Positions 26,749 to 34,794 of a stretch of 64,000 bases of DNA are shown here, piece after piece. The notes under the pieces were generated by a model. That model worked only from the letters and a program-made list of their open reading frames with translations. It did not search any database and was not told where the DNA came from. Position 1 is the first letter of the stretch, and each line of letters begins with the position of its first letter. Both the position numbers and the translations under genes were made by a program. Source of the DNA: JAAXIE01 sp965263155 (lineage in GTDB: Bacteria > Chloroflexota > Dehalococcoidia > Lucifugimonadales > JAAXIE01); contig OZ253586.1 in NCBI GenBank assembly GCA_965263155.1, positions 868,001 through 932,000 of the forward strand, read 5' to 3'.

Positions 26749-26846
26749 GCCGCTCTCCTCTTGGGCCTCATGTCTGCTTCGGCCAGACGGTATCACGTAA
26801 GCGACTTGCCCAACAATCGCCCGCTCTCACCCATGACATTTCCTCA

Positions 26847-26875
26847 TTGACCCACCCCCAACCTCCCGGTATCAT
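26847..26875 (+). promoter_or_regulatory. predicted sigma-70 promoter
   Basis: -35 TTGACC (26847-26852), 17-base spacer, -10 TATCAT (26870-26875). Transcription would begin near 26882 and meet a terminator at once. Confidence 0.5.
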
Positions 26876-26889
26876 TATCTCCAGAGCGC

Positions 26890-26931
26890 AGGCAGGGGAC
26901 TGACCCCCCGAGGGTCCCCCTGCCTTTTCTT
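26890..26931 (+). terminator. intrinsic terminator just after a promoter
   Basis: Stem GGCAGGGGAC (26891-26900) pairs with GTCCCCCTGCC (26914-26924) with one bulged base, loop rich in C and G, followed by TTTTCTTTTT. No plus-strand gene lies upstream, so the product would be an RNA of about 45-50 bases, or the stem attenuates transcription into the 27.5 kb gene. Confidence 0.65.
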
Positions 26932-26989
26932 TTTCGCGCGAACTTTCTTTCGGAGGCTCCGGTGAAGCCAGAATGCGACCAGCCGTGGC

Positions 26990-27420
26990 AAGCTAACTCA
27001 CATACGACCTTGGGACCAATGGGACCACTTTCAGATACAGAAAACTTTTCCCCAGCTACGGAGATGGTCTCATCCCAGCTATGCACACGTCCCATCCATT
27101 CGGCCCTTCCTTCACGTAGCCGAGGCCGGACTGCGGCGCAACGCGGCAAACTGGCCAGACACGACAGCACGGCAAACGCGGCGCGTTTCAGCTATAAAAA
27201 AACGCGTTCCAGCTACGGAAAATGCCCCGCTCAACTGCGGACTCGCCGGCAGTGCCCCAACCGTCGGATCTCCCCCTTTGCCACTCGAGGCCAAAATGGG
27301 GACCACATGCCCCTAGCTGACTCAGATACGACCATGAGACCAACGGGACCGCGTACTGGTATGGTATATTCGTCCCAGCTACGAAAGAAGTCCCATCCCA
27401 GCTACGGACGCGCGGCCATG
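26990..27420. repeat. cluster of degenerate CAG(C/A)TACG-type motifs
   Basis: Inside the 750-base divergent intergenic region. Motif copies: CAGATACAG (27031), CAGCTACGG (27053), CAGCTATG (27076), CAGCTATAA (27188), CAGCTACGG (27209), CAGATACGA (27323), CAGCTACGA (27376), CAGCTACGG (27400). A longer 31-base direct repeat sits at 26996-27026 and 27320-27350 with 27 identical positions. A similar cluster in opposite orientation lies at 61100-61400. Confidence 0.55.
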
Positions 27421-27502
27421 GTCCCGCCACCCGTACCTTGGCCCGCTACCCACGCCATGCTAACATCACTGCCTGCTATTCCCCCTTTCTCGAGGTGACT
27501 TG

Positions 27503-28984
27503 ATGCCCATGCGTACCGGTGCCCAGTTCCTCCACGGCCTCAAGGACGACCGCGAGATTTGGCTCGAGGGCGAACGTGTAGCCGACGTTACCACCCACCC
27601 CAAGCTGGCCCGCGCCGCCCGCACCTTGGGCCGCATCTACGACCTGCAACACCAACCTGAACTGGCCGAGGACATGGCCTTCCCTTCGCCCAGCAGCGGC
27701 CAGCCCGTCCCCCTCGCCTACATCATCCCCAACTCCTACGACGACCTCATCCGCCGACGTCGCGCCCTGGAGATAGTCGCCTATGCCACCCAAGGGATGA
27801 TGGGCCGCTCCCCCGACTATGTGAACATCCAGCTCACGGCCACCCGCCAGATGGCGGAGCACTTCGGCGACAAGGAGAAGCGGTTCGCTGACAACATACG
27901 CGCCTTCCACGAGTACGCCCGCGAGCAGGACATCTGCATGACCCACGCCTTCGGACACCCCCAAGTCAACCGTGGAGCCGCCGTGGGCGAACAGCCCGAC
28001 CCCTACGTGCCACTCGGTATCGTCGACACCACCTCCGAGGGTGTCATCGTGCGTGGGGCCAAGTCGCTGGCAACCCTCGCCCCCTTCTCCGACGAGCTGT
28101 TCGTCCCACCCTATCGCCCGCTGCGTCCCGATGCTGGCGAGGAGATGTACGCCCTTGCCTTCTGCATACCCGTCGCCACTTCGGGCCTCAAGTTCATCTG
28201 TCGCGAGTCCCATGATTCTGGCGCGTCCCTCTACGACCATCCCCTAGCGGGGCAGTACGAGGAGATGGACGCCATGGCCATCTTCGACGACGTGCTGATT
28301 CCGTGGGAGCGCGTCTTCCTCTACCGCGACTTGGAGTTGAACAATCGACTCGTAACCTTGAATACCATGTGGCGCCAGTACATGCAGCAGGTGGCGGTAA
28401 AGAATATCGCCAAGCTGGAGTTCATCCTAGGACTCACCAACGGCATAGCTAACGCCATTAACATCGGCGTCTTCGGCCACGTCCAAGAAAAAATCGCCGA
28501 AATCATCGACACCGCCGAGACAGTGCGCTCCTACCTGCGGGCGGCCGAGGCCGAGGCGGGCCCATGGATGGGCGAGGGCATCTGGCCCGGAGACCAACCC
28601 TTCGTGGCGCTGCGCCACTGGTGGCCCGACGCCTACGTCCGCATCATCTGGATCGTGGAGCAACTGGCGGCTGGAGGCCTCATGCTGACGCCTACTGAGA
28701 ACGACATCGACGGCCCGCAAGCTGACACAATCGGCAAGTACTACCAAGGGGCAGCCATCAATGCCCGCGACCGGGTCCGCTTGTTCCGCATGGCTTGGGA
28801 CCTGACGGGCACTCAGTGGGGCTCCCGTCAGACCCTCTACGAGCGCTTCTTCAACGGCGACGTAGTCCGCCTGCGCCAAGGTCGCTACGCCTCCTACGAC
28901 TACACGCGGGCCAACAAGGCCTTGGCCGATTTCACGGAGCAGTGCGAGACAGCAGATAGCGTCCCAGATAGCACGGACAAATAG
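27503..28984 (+). CDS. 4-hydroxyphenylacetate 3-monooxygenase (HpaB) family flavin hydroxylase
   Basis: 493 residues from the ATG at 27503, with GAGG upstream. Reads as HpaB/PvcC/4-BUDH-like: MRTGAQFLHGLKDDREIWLEGERV at the start, HAFGHPQVNR, the VIVRGAKSLATLAPFSDE strand region, the DDVLIPWERVFLY segment and the GRYASYDYTRANKAL end. The fold is that of acyl-CoA dehydrogenases and binds FADH2 supplied by a separate reductase. No HpaC-like reductase is in the window. It likely hydroxylates a phenolic or similar compound. The gene stands alone, 100 bases before an LLM gene on the same strand, consistent with a catabolic unit. Confidence 0.88.
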   Translation: MPMRTGAQFLHGLKDDREIWLEGERVADVTTHPKLARAARTLGRIYDLQHQPELAEDMAFPSPSSGQPVPLAYIIPNSYDDLIRRRRALEIVAYATQGMMGRSPDYVNIQLTATRQMAEHFGDKEKRFADNIRAFHEYAREQDICMTHAFGHPQVNRGAAVGEQPDPYVPLGIVDTTSEGVIVRGAKSLATLAPFSDELFVPPYRPLRPDAGEEMYALAFCIPVATSGLKFICRESHDSGASLYDHPLAGQYEEMDAMAIFDDVLIPWERVFLYRDLELNNRLVTLNTMWRQYMQQVAVKNIAKLEFILGLTNGIANAINIGVFGHVQEKIAEIIDTAETVRSYLRAAEAEAGPWMGEGIWPGDQPFVALRHWWPDAYVRIIWIVEQLAAGGLMLTPTENDIDGPQADTIGKYYQGAAINARDRVRLFRMAWDLTGTQWGSRQTLYERFFNGDVVRLRQGRYASYDYTRANKALADFTEQCETADSVPDSTDK

Positions 28985-29083
28985 CACGGACAATTAGCTG
29001 AGCTTGACGCTCATGGGACGCCTTGGCCATACTGTAGCCGACCTGCAGGGGCTCCTTTCTTAACCGTTTTCGGGAGGACGCGA

Positions 29084-30265
29084 ATGATTAAAGAGGTCCA
29101 TTTCTTCACCGAGATGGGTTATAGTGCCTACGACCAAGAGGCAGCTGCTCGCTACGGCTACACCAGCCTCCTCTTCCCCAACGAGTACTTCAGCCCTGAG
29201 AAGGCACAAGAGCTCTACAGCATGTACTTCGAGGAGCTCCAGTACTGCACCGAGGCCGGCTACGACGGCGTCATGATCAACGAGCACCACAACAACCCGT
29301 TGAACATGATGCCCTCGGTTAACGTAATAGGCTCGATCCTAGCCAAGACCACCAAGAAGGGGAAGATCGTCTTCTTGGGCAACGTCCTCCCCATCCACGA
29401 GAACCCGCTGCGCATCGCAGAAGAGATCGCCATGATCGACATAATCTCCGGGGGACGCGTGGTCTGCGGGTTCGTGCGCGGCATCGGCCAAGAATCGATG
29501 TACAGCAACGTCAACCCAGTGAACAACCGGGAGAGATTCGAGGAGGCCCATGACCTCATCGTCAAGGCTTGGACAGAGCCGGGTCCCTTCCGCTGGGAGG
29601 GCAAGCACTTCCAGTTCCGCGCAGTAAACCCTTGGATGATTCCCCTGCAGAAGCCCCACCCACCCATCTGGATACCCGGCATATCCAGTCCCGAGTCCAT
29701 CAGATACGCCGCAGAACACCGCTATCCTTATGTCGCCCTTGCGCCGCCTCTCAACTTGGCCAAGGACATCTACGACACCTACGCCAGCGTGGCTGAAGAA
29801 CAGGGCTACCAGCCGACCCCCGACCACCGGGGTTACTCGGTGCGAGCCGTGGTGGCCGACAGCGACGAGCGGGCCTACGAAGAGGGGAAGCATTTCTACT
29901 GGCAGTTGGGCACTTCCTTCGGACTGGCCCCCCGCCACTGGCAGGCCCCTCCCGGCTACCAGTCACGCGCCGCAGCCACCAGCGCCCGCGAGCTATCCCG
30001 CGACTCCATACGCGCTGCCACCGGAAGCGGTGGCTCTGTCGTCCCGTACGACGAGGCGCAGGAGACCTACCAGATAGTTACCGGCACCCCTGACACCGTA
30101 ATACGCAAGCTGAAGACCATCGTCGACGTGATGGACCCTTCCCAGCTGATCATCTGGGGCCGTGAGGGCACCATGTCCCACGAGGTGGCCATGCGCTCCA
30201 TCGACCTGATGACTCAGGAAGTCATCCCAGCTCTGAAGGAGTACGTCCCCCAAGCCCACTGCTAG
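29084..30265 (+). CDS. LLM class flavin-dependent oxidoreductase (bacterial luciferase-like)
   Basis: 393 residues; GGGAGG lies 7 bases before the ATG. The luciferase-like pattern is clear: YDGVMINEHHNNPLNMMPS, GKIVFLGNVLPIHENPLRIAEEIAMIDIISGGRVVCGF, and KPHPPIWIPGISSPESI. The EHHN motif and a 390-residue length place it near alkanal/nitrilotriacetate-type monooxygenase relatives rather than the F420 branch. It needs reduced FMN from elsewhere. It is likely linked to the HpaB-like gene upstream as an oxidation cluster. Confidence 0.88.
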   Translation: MIKEVHFFTEMGYSAYDQEAAARYGYTSLLFPNEYFSPEKAQELYSMYFEELQYCTEAGYDGVMINEHHNNPLNMMPSVNVIGSILAKTTKKGKIVFLGNVLPIHENPLRIAEEIAMIDIISGGRVVCGFVRGIGQESMYSNVNPVNNRERFEEAHDLIVKAWTEPGPFRWEGKHFQFRAVNPWMIPLQKPHPPIWIPGISSPESIRYAAEHRYPYVALAPPLNLAKDIYDTYASVAEEQGYQPTPDHRGYSVRAVVADSDERAYEEGKHFYWQLGTSFGLAPRHWQAPPGYQSRAAATSARELSRDSIRAATGSGGSVVPYDEAQETYQIVTGTPDTVIRKLKTIVDVMDPSQLIIWGREGTMSHEVAMRSIDLMTQEVIPALKEYVPQAHC

Positions 30266-30313
30266 CCGGGCTATATACCAATCTGAAGGTCGTCTTAGCT
30301 AAAGAGATTCATC

Positions 30314-30880
30314 ATGTCGACCACAAAGCCAAAACTTCTGACTGCAGATGATCTCCTGCACTTGCACGGTCAAGGGGTCAAGGGTGAGCTGATTCGGGGT
30401 GTGCTCTGCGGTGAGGAGACACCAACAGGGCTGGTGCATAGCCTGATTGCTGCCAATGTCACGGCTTGGCTGTGGACGTTCAACCGGACTCGTAGGCTGG
30501 GCACCGTATTGTCCGGTGCCCTAGGCATCTGGCTAGAGCGGGACCCTGACACTGTGCGTGGGCCGGACGTGGCGTTCTTCTCCAAAGACCGTCTGGATCC
30601 GAAATCCCTAGCCTCGGGTTACAGTCAAACTGCCCCCGATTTGGCAGTGGTGGTACTGTCGCCCGGTGACACACGGGGGGCGCTGCACGATGAAGCACTG
30701 ATGTGGCGTCATAATGGAGTGCGCCTAGTATGGGTGGTGTATCCTGACACCCGCACCATAGACGTACACGCAGAGGGCCTTCCGGTGACGGCCCTAACCG
30801 CAGACGATGCTTTGGACGGACAGGACGTGCTGCCCGGATTCACCTGTCCCGTGAGCGAGATATTTGGGAGTCAAAGCTAG
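30314..30880 (+). CDS. Uma2 family (DUF820) putative endonuclease
   Basis: 188 residues of the Uma2/DUF820 PD-(D/E)XK-like family: LLTADDLLHLHGQGVKGELIRGVLC at the start, the GPDVAFF acidic motif near residue 95, and DLAVVVLSPGDT...DEALMWRHNGVRLVWVVYPD carrying the later Asp/Glu and Lys-like positions of the nuclease core. The cellular role of the family is not established. These genes are commonly mobile and multicopy; a second, broken copy is at 33230-33484. Confidence 0.8.
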   Translation: MSTTKPKLLTADDLLHLHGQGVKGELIRGVLCGEETPTGLVHSLIAANVTAWLWTFNRTRRLGTVLSGALGIWLERDPDTVRGPDVAFFSKDRLDPKSLASGYSQTAPDLAVVVLSPGDTRGALHDEALMWRHNGVRLVWVVYPDTRTIDVHAEGLPVTALTADDALDGQDVLPGFTCPVSEIFGSQS

Positions 30881-30930
30881 CGAACAGGGCGGCGAAGGCA
30901 GACCCGCTGAATTGTGACTAGGGAGGCACC

Positions 30931-32475
30931 ATGAAATACGACTACATTATCGTTGGGGCTGGCTCGGCTGGCTGCGTGATGGCCAACCGGCTATCCGAAG
31001 ACCCCAGCAAATCGGTCCTGCTACTGGAGGCGGGCCCTGACTATCCCGAGTTCGAGCACCTGCCCGAGGACGTAAAGAACGGCAATAACTTCTATTACGC
31101 CGCCTACCACGGCGGTCACACTTGGGGCTACACCGGACGCGCCACCGAGACCCAGCCCACCTTCATCATCCCCAGAGGCAGGGTTACTGGTGGCTCCAGT
31201 GCCGTGAACGCCCAAGCCGTCTTTCGGGGTATACCTGCCGACTACGACGAGTGGGCAGAGTGGGGCAACGACGAGTGGTCCTTCACCAAGGTGCTCCCCT
31301 ACTTCCGCAAGATGGAGACCGACCAAGACTTCACCGGCGGCGACTGGCACGGCTCGGATGGCCCAGTCCCAGTCCGGCGTTATAAGATCGAAGATATGCA
31401 GCCGGTGCCCCAAGCCTTCTATCAAGCCGCCCGGGATGCTGGCTTCCGCGATGACCCCGATCAGAATCATCCCGAGTCCACTGGTGTGGGTCCTCGTGTC
31501 CTGAACAATCAAGCCGGCGTACGCATGAGCATGGCCCTCTGCTACCTCGACCCAGCGAGGCATCGCCTGAACCTGACCATCCGTGGCGACGTCCACACAC
31601 GCCGGGTGCTCTTCGATGGCCAGCGGGCCACCGGAGTGGAGGTGGACAGTGGTGGTGAGACCTTCACCATTGAGGCCAACGAGGTCATCCTCAGCGGTGG
31701 TGCCATCGGCTCGCCCCAGGTGCTCCTTCTGTCGGGCGTGGGCCCGGAAGACCACCTGCGGGAGATGGGCATCCCGGTGGTGCACGCCTCGCCCGGAGTT
31801 GGCCAGAACCTGCGGGACCACCCCGCCATCTTCATGTACTACACTCCCGTCCCGCCCTTCTCCGATGACCCCAACGTGCCGTCCATTCAGGTGGGCATAC
31901 GCTACACCTGCGAGGGCTCCGACACCCCCAACGACATGCAGATCACACCCATACGAGTGGTCAGCCAGTACCGCCCAGCCACGGTACAGACCGACAAGCC
32001 GGGGCCGCTCACGGGATTCAGTTGCGCCCTTCAGAACGCGCTGACGGCCGGTCGCCTGAGGCTGGCATCCACCGACCCGCATGCCCACCCCGACCTAGAC
32101 TACAACTACCTAGCCCACCCTTGGGACAGGCAACGTTTACGCACAGCGGTGCATCTCTGCTTGGAGCTTGCGGAGAAGGCTGCCATGCAGGGCGTGCTGG
32201 CCGAGAGGCTGTCGCCCACCGATGACGACCTAGCTTCCGACGATTCGCTGGATGCTTGGCTCCTAGCCAACGTCAACACCCAGCACCACTCCTCCGGCAC
32301 CTGTAAGATGGGCCCCGACTCCGATCCCATGGCCGTAGTCGACCAGCAAGGCCGGGTCAAGGGCCTCGATGGCCTGCGAGTGGTGGACGCGGCCATAATG
32401 CCCAACGTCATCCGCGCCAACACCAATGCCACCGTCATCATGATGGCGGAGCGCATCGCTGACTGGATGAAGTAG
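30931..32475 (+). CDS. GMC family FAD-dependent oxidoreductase
   Basis: 514 residues. The FAD-binding dinucleotide motif GAGSAGCVMANRLSED is at the N-terminus with LLLEAGP as the second strand. The GMC signature region (GRVTGGSSAVNAQAVFRG) follows, and the catalytic His appears in NTQHHSSGTCKMG near the C-terminus, with DASIMPN-like DAAIMPNVI. It resembles choline and alcohol dehydrogenases or cellobiose-type oxidases, oxidising an alcohol to an aldehyde. GGGAGG precedes the ATG. Probably part of the same catabolic run as the downstream cupin. Confidence 0.9.
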   Translation: MKYDYIIVGAGSAGCVMANRLSEDPSKSVLLLEAGPDYPEFEHLPEDVKNGNNFYYAAYHGGHTWGYTGRATETQPTFIIPRGRVTGGSSAVNAQAVFRGIPADYDEWAEWGNDEWSFTKVLPYFRKMETDQDFTGGDWHGSDGPVPVRRYKIEDMQPVPQAFYQAARDAGFRDDPDQNHPESTGVGPRVLNNQAGVRMSMALCYLDPARHRLNLTIRGDVHTRRVLFDGQRATGVEVDSGGETFTIEANEVILSGGAIGSPQVLLLSGVGPEDHLREMGIPVVHASPGVGQNLRDHPAIFMYYTPVPPFSDDPNVPSIQVGIRYTCEGSDTPNDMQITPIRVVSQYRPATVQTDKPGPLTGFSCALQNALTAGRLRLASTDPHAHPDLDYNYLAHPWDRQRLRTAVHLCLELAEKAAMQGVLAERLSPTDDDLASDDSLDAWLLANVNTQHHSSGTCKMGPDSDPMAVVDQQGRVKGLDGLRVVDAAIMPNVIRANTNATVIMMAERIADWMK

Positions 32476-32584
32476 TCCCGTCGCAGTAGGGCAGAAAATC
32501 GGCAAAGTCCCTTCCCCCTCAAGGGAAAGTCAGGATGGGGGCGAAAGTCTCCAAGCCAAGAATCCAAAATCAGGAGAGCGAGAA

Positions 32585-33043
32585 ATGGTCTCACACCAAG
32601 CAGCCGACGAGCTTACCCGCCTTTCCGATTCCATGGGGGACCGCTGGAAGGAAGCCCGCCTCATCACCAAATCGGAAGACTTGGAGTTCACCACATCCCC
32701 GCGGGGCACCATGGCTCAAGTGGTGCATCCCGGACTGGGGCACGTCAACCAGCACTTGGGCTGCTTCATACGTGAGCTGCCTCCGGGCAAGTCGAGCGGC
32801 GAGCACAAGCACAACTTCGAGGCGGTCCTCCATGTGCTGGAGGGCGTCGGGTACACCATGATGGACGGCAATCGCTACGACTGGAAGGCTGGCGACACCA
32901 TGACGGTTCCCCCCATGGCCCCGCACCAGCACTTCAACCTCGACCCCGACAACCGCGCCCGCATCATCGCCGTCACCAGCCTGCCCCTGATGCGCAACCT
33001 AGGTGCCTTCCGGTATGAGCAGCTACAGTGGGCTGAGGCGTAG
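32585..33043 (+). CDS. cupin domain protein
   Basis: 152 residues with one conserved cupin barrel: GEHKHNFEAVLHVLEGVGYTMMDGNRYDWKAGDTMTVPP carries motif 1 (the two His and the Glu that bind a metal), and MAPHQHFNL is motif 2. Similar single cupins act as small dioxygenases (gentisate-like) or sugar/ligand binders. It lies 110 bases after the GMC oxidoreductase on the same strand, with AGGAG before the ATG. Metal-binding residues look complete, so an oxygenase is plausible but unproven. Confidence 0.8.
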   Translation: MVSHQAADELTRLSDSMGDRWKEARLITKSEDLEFTTSPRGTMAQVVHPGLGHVNQHLGCFIRELPPGKSSGEHKHNFEAVLHVLEGVGYTMMDGNRYDWKAGDTMTVPPMAPHQHFNLDPDNRARIIAVTSLPLMRNLGAFRYEQLQWAEA

Positions 33044-33094
33044 TCGACGGGCGCTGCTCTAAGCCCCTTCCTCGTCAGTCTCGCAATCTTCCGT

Positions 33095-33136
33095 TCACCT
33101 CAATCCTCTCCCTCGCGAGGGAGAGGATTGAGGTGA
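33095..33136. repeat. 42-base perfect palindrome, REP/BIME-like
   Basis: TCACCTCAATCC...GGATTGAGGTGA is perfectly self-complementary around 33115/33116, with the core CTCCCTCGCGAGGGAG. A decayed partner with CGCGCGAGGGAGAG is at about 33207-33221. This arrangement resembles the interspersed REP doublets common in bacterial genomes. Confidence 0.8.
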
Positions 33137-33229
33137 GGGTGATGCCTTGGTTAGCTACAACCATCTCACGTTCTGCCCCTGCTCCCTTGCCCTAACCCTG
33201 TCCCGCGCGAGGGAGAGACGAGAAGAAGG

Positions 33230-33484
33230 CTATGTCGGGGGCCGTATGGTATCAGGGTCGCGTTCGAGTCAGACTCCAACATTCCCACCTTCTACGCTAC
33301 CTATTGCCCGGGGTTTGGTGAAGTTTCGCAACTCAGTTACCAGATGGATCAGTATCCTGCCGTGTTGTCGTTCTGTTGGCATGGTCTCGTACAGCACTCC
33401 CCTGATCAGCTCGCCTCGAACACCTTGGCTGTCGAGGCGCAACAGGTTATCCGCGGTCAGAAGCTGCGGTTTAACAGTCGTCAT
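33230..33484 (-). pseudogene. truncated, frameshifted Uma2 family gene
   Basis: From the ATG at 33484 it encodes MTTVKPQLLTADNLLRLDSQGVRGELIRGVLYETMPTERQHGRI, closely similar to the intact Uma2 protein at 30314. After SVEGG the frame is lost; LESDSNATLIPYGPRH in another frame resembles LERDPDTVRGPDV of the intact copy. The rest of the nuclease domain is missing. A second decaying copy within 3 kb suggests past duplication or insertion. Confidence 0.65.
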
Positions 33485-33583
33485 TTCCAGTCCATACCTC
33501 CGGGCGCGTGCTGCTGAGGTATTGTAGCGTCCCGATTCTCCGCAGCGGGCGTCCTTTAAAGCCAACTCGACGGCGCCGATGTC

Positions 33584-34393
33584 TCACCCTAGATGCTCCA
33601 AGCGCTGGAAAGTGGCGGGGGTAGTGACGGTCAGGCCTGCGTCTACGGGCAGGACCACGCCCGTGACCCAGCGGGCCTCGTCGCTAGCTAGGTAAACGGC
33701 TGCCCAGCCGATATCCCAAGCGGTCCCCTCGGTCTGCATGGGGGCGGCAAGGCGACGGTGCTCCCTGTTGGTGTCGCTGAGACGCCCTGCCACCATGGGG
33801 GTGTACATAAGACCCGGCGCTATGCAGTTGACCCGCACGTTGTCGGCGGCATGGTCGGCTGCCATGGAGATGGTCAGGGCCACCACCGCGCCCTTGGACG
33901 CGGTGTAGGGCGTGCTGCTGTGGGCCCGGATCCCAGCGATGGAGGAGATGTTGATGATGGAGCCGCCCCCGTCCTTGATCATCTGAGGGATGGCGAACTT
34001 GCTGGCCAGCATCATGCTTTTGACGTTGACCGTCATCACCCGGTCCCAGTCCTCCTCGCTTACCTCCACCACGGTGCGCCCTGCGGAGATGCCCACGTTG
34101 TTATCTAGGATGTCCAGCCGCCCGTAGCGCTCCACGGTCGTCTCCACCATGCGGCGACAGTCGTCGGCCAAGGTGACATCGGCTTGGAACACAGAGGCCT
34201 CGCCTCCCTCCTCCCGAATCATGGCCCGCGTCTCCTCGGCCCGCTCCGCCATGTTGTCCACCAGCAATACACTGGCGCCCTGCCGCGCGAACAGCACAGC
34301 AGTCGCCTTCCCGTTGCCAATCCCCTCAGCCCGCGATCCCGCGCCGGTTACAATCGCCACCTTGCCTGCCAGTCGTCCGGGGTTGTTTGTCAT
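33584..34393 (-). CDS. SDR family NAD(P)-dependent oxidoreductase
   Basis: 269 residues from the ATG at 34393, which has GAGGAG 7 bases upstream. The Rossmann motif is TGAGSRAEGIG (an extended TGxxxGIG). The central motif DILDNNVGIS, the strand IINISSIAG and the catalytic YTASK complete the classical short-chain dehydrogenase pattern. The end is TGVVLPVDAGLTV. It oxidises an alcohol or reduces a ketone; the substrate is unknown. The frame remains open upstream to 34561 but that part reads as non-homologous sequence. The 400 bases between this start and the CoxL gene end (34394-34794) show no convincing gene. Confidence 0.9.
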   Translation of the reverse strand: MTNNPGRLAGKVAIVTGAGSRAEGIGNGKATAVLFARQGASVLLVDNMAERAEETRAMIREEGGEASVFQADVTLADDCRRMVETTVERYGRLDILDNNVGISAGRTVVEVSEEDWDRVMTVNVKSMMLASKFAIPQMIKDGGGSIINISSIAGIRAHSSTPYTASKGAVVALTISMAADHAADNVRVNCIAPGLMYTPMVAGRLSDTNREHRRLAAPMQTEGTAWDIGWAAVYLASDEARWVTGVVLPVDAGLTVTTPATFQRLEHLG

Positions 34394-34794
34394 GTTCTTC
34401 TCCTCTGCTCCGGGTTCTGTGCACGATCTTACTGATTTATCTGAACCGTTGAACTCCCGCTTGCCTATTGAGTCCGCTACGCGGACTTTGGCTTCCGCAA
34501 TGACCTCTTGACTGAGCCCGTATTGTTCCCCGTGCTGGGCAACGATGTCCTCGAGAAACAACAGGCCTGGATGAACTCAAGCCCTCGGGCTATCAATGCA
34601 ATGCATTTGGGGTGAGGATGAGGTCGGAGCAAACCCGCGGTTAGAGTGAATCGTCTACGCTGGTCGCCTGAATAAATCGCGTAGGCAAATAGTTCAGACG
34701 CGTATTCTGATGTATGACCGCGTCTACGGTTGCCCGCAGTGTTCCAGCAAACGGTAAGGGTTGCGTCATGGTTTGGCTTATTCCCTTGAGCTGC

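Noticed and set aside
34394..34561. N-terminal extension of the SDR protein
   Set aside because: No family similarity; the ATG at 34393 has a good ribosome-binding site and the normal family N-terminus.
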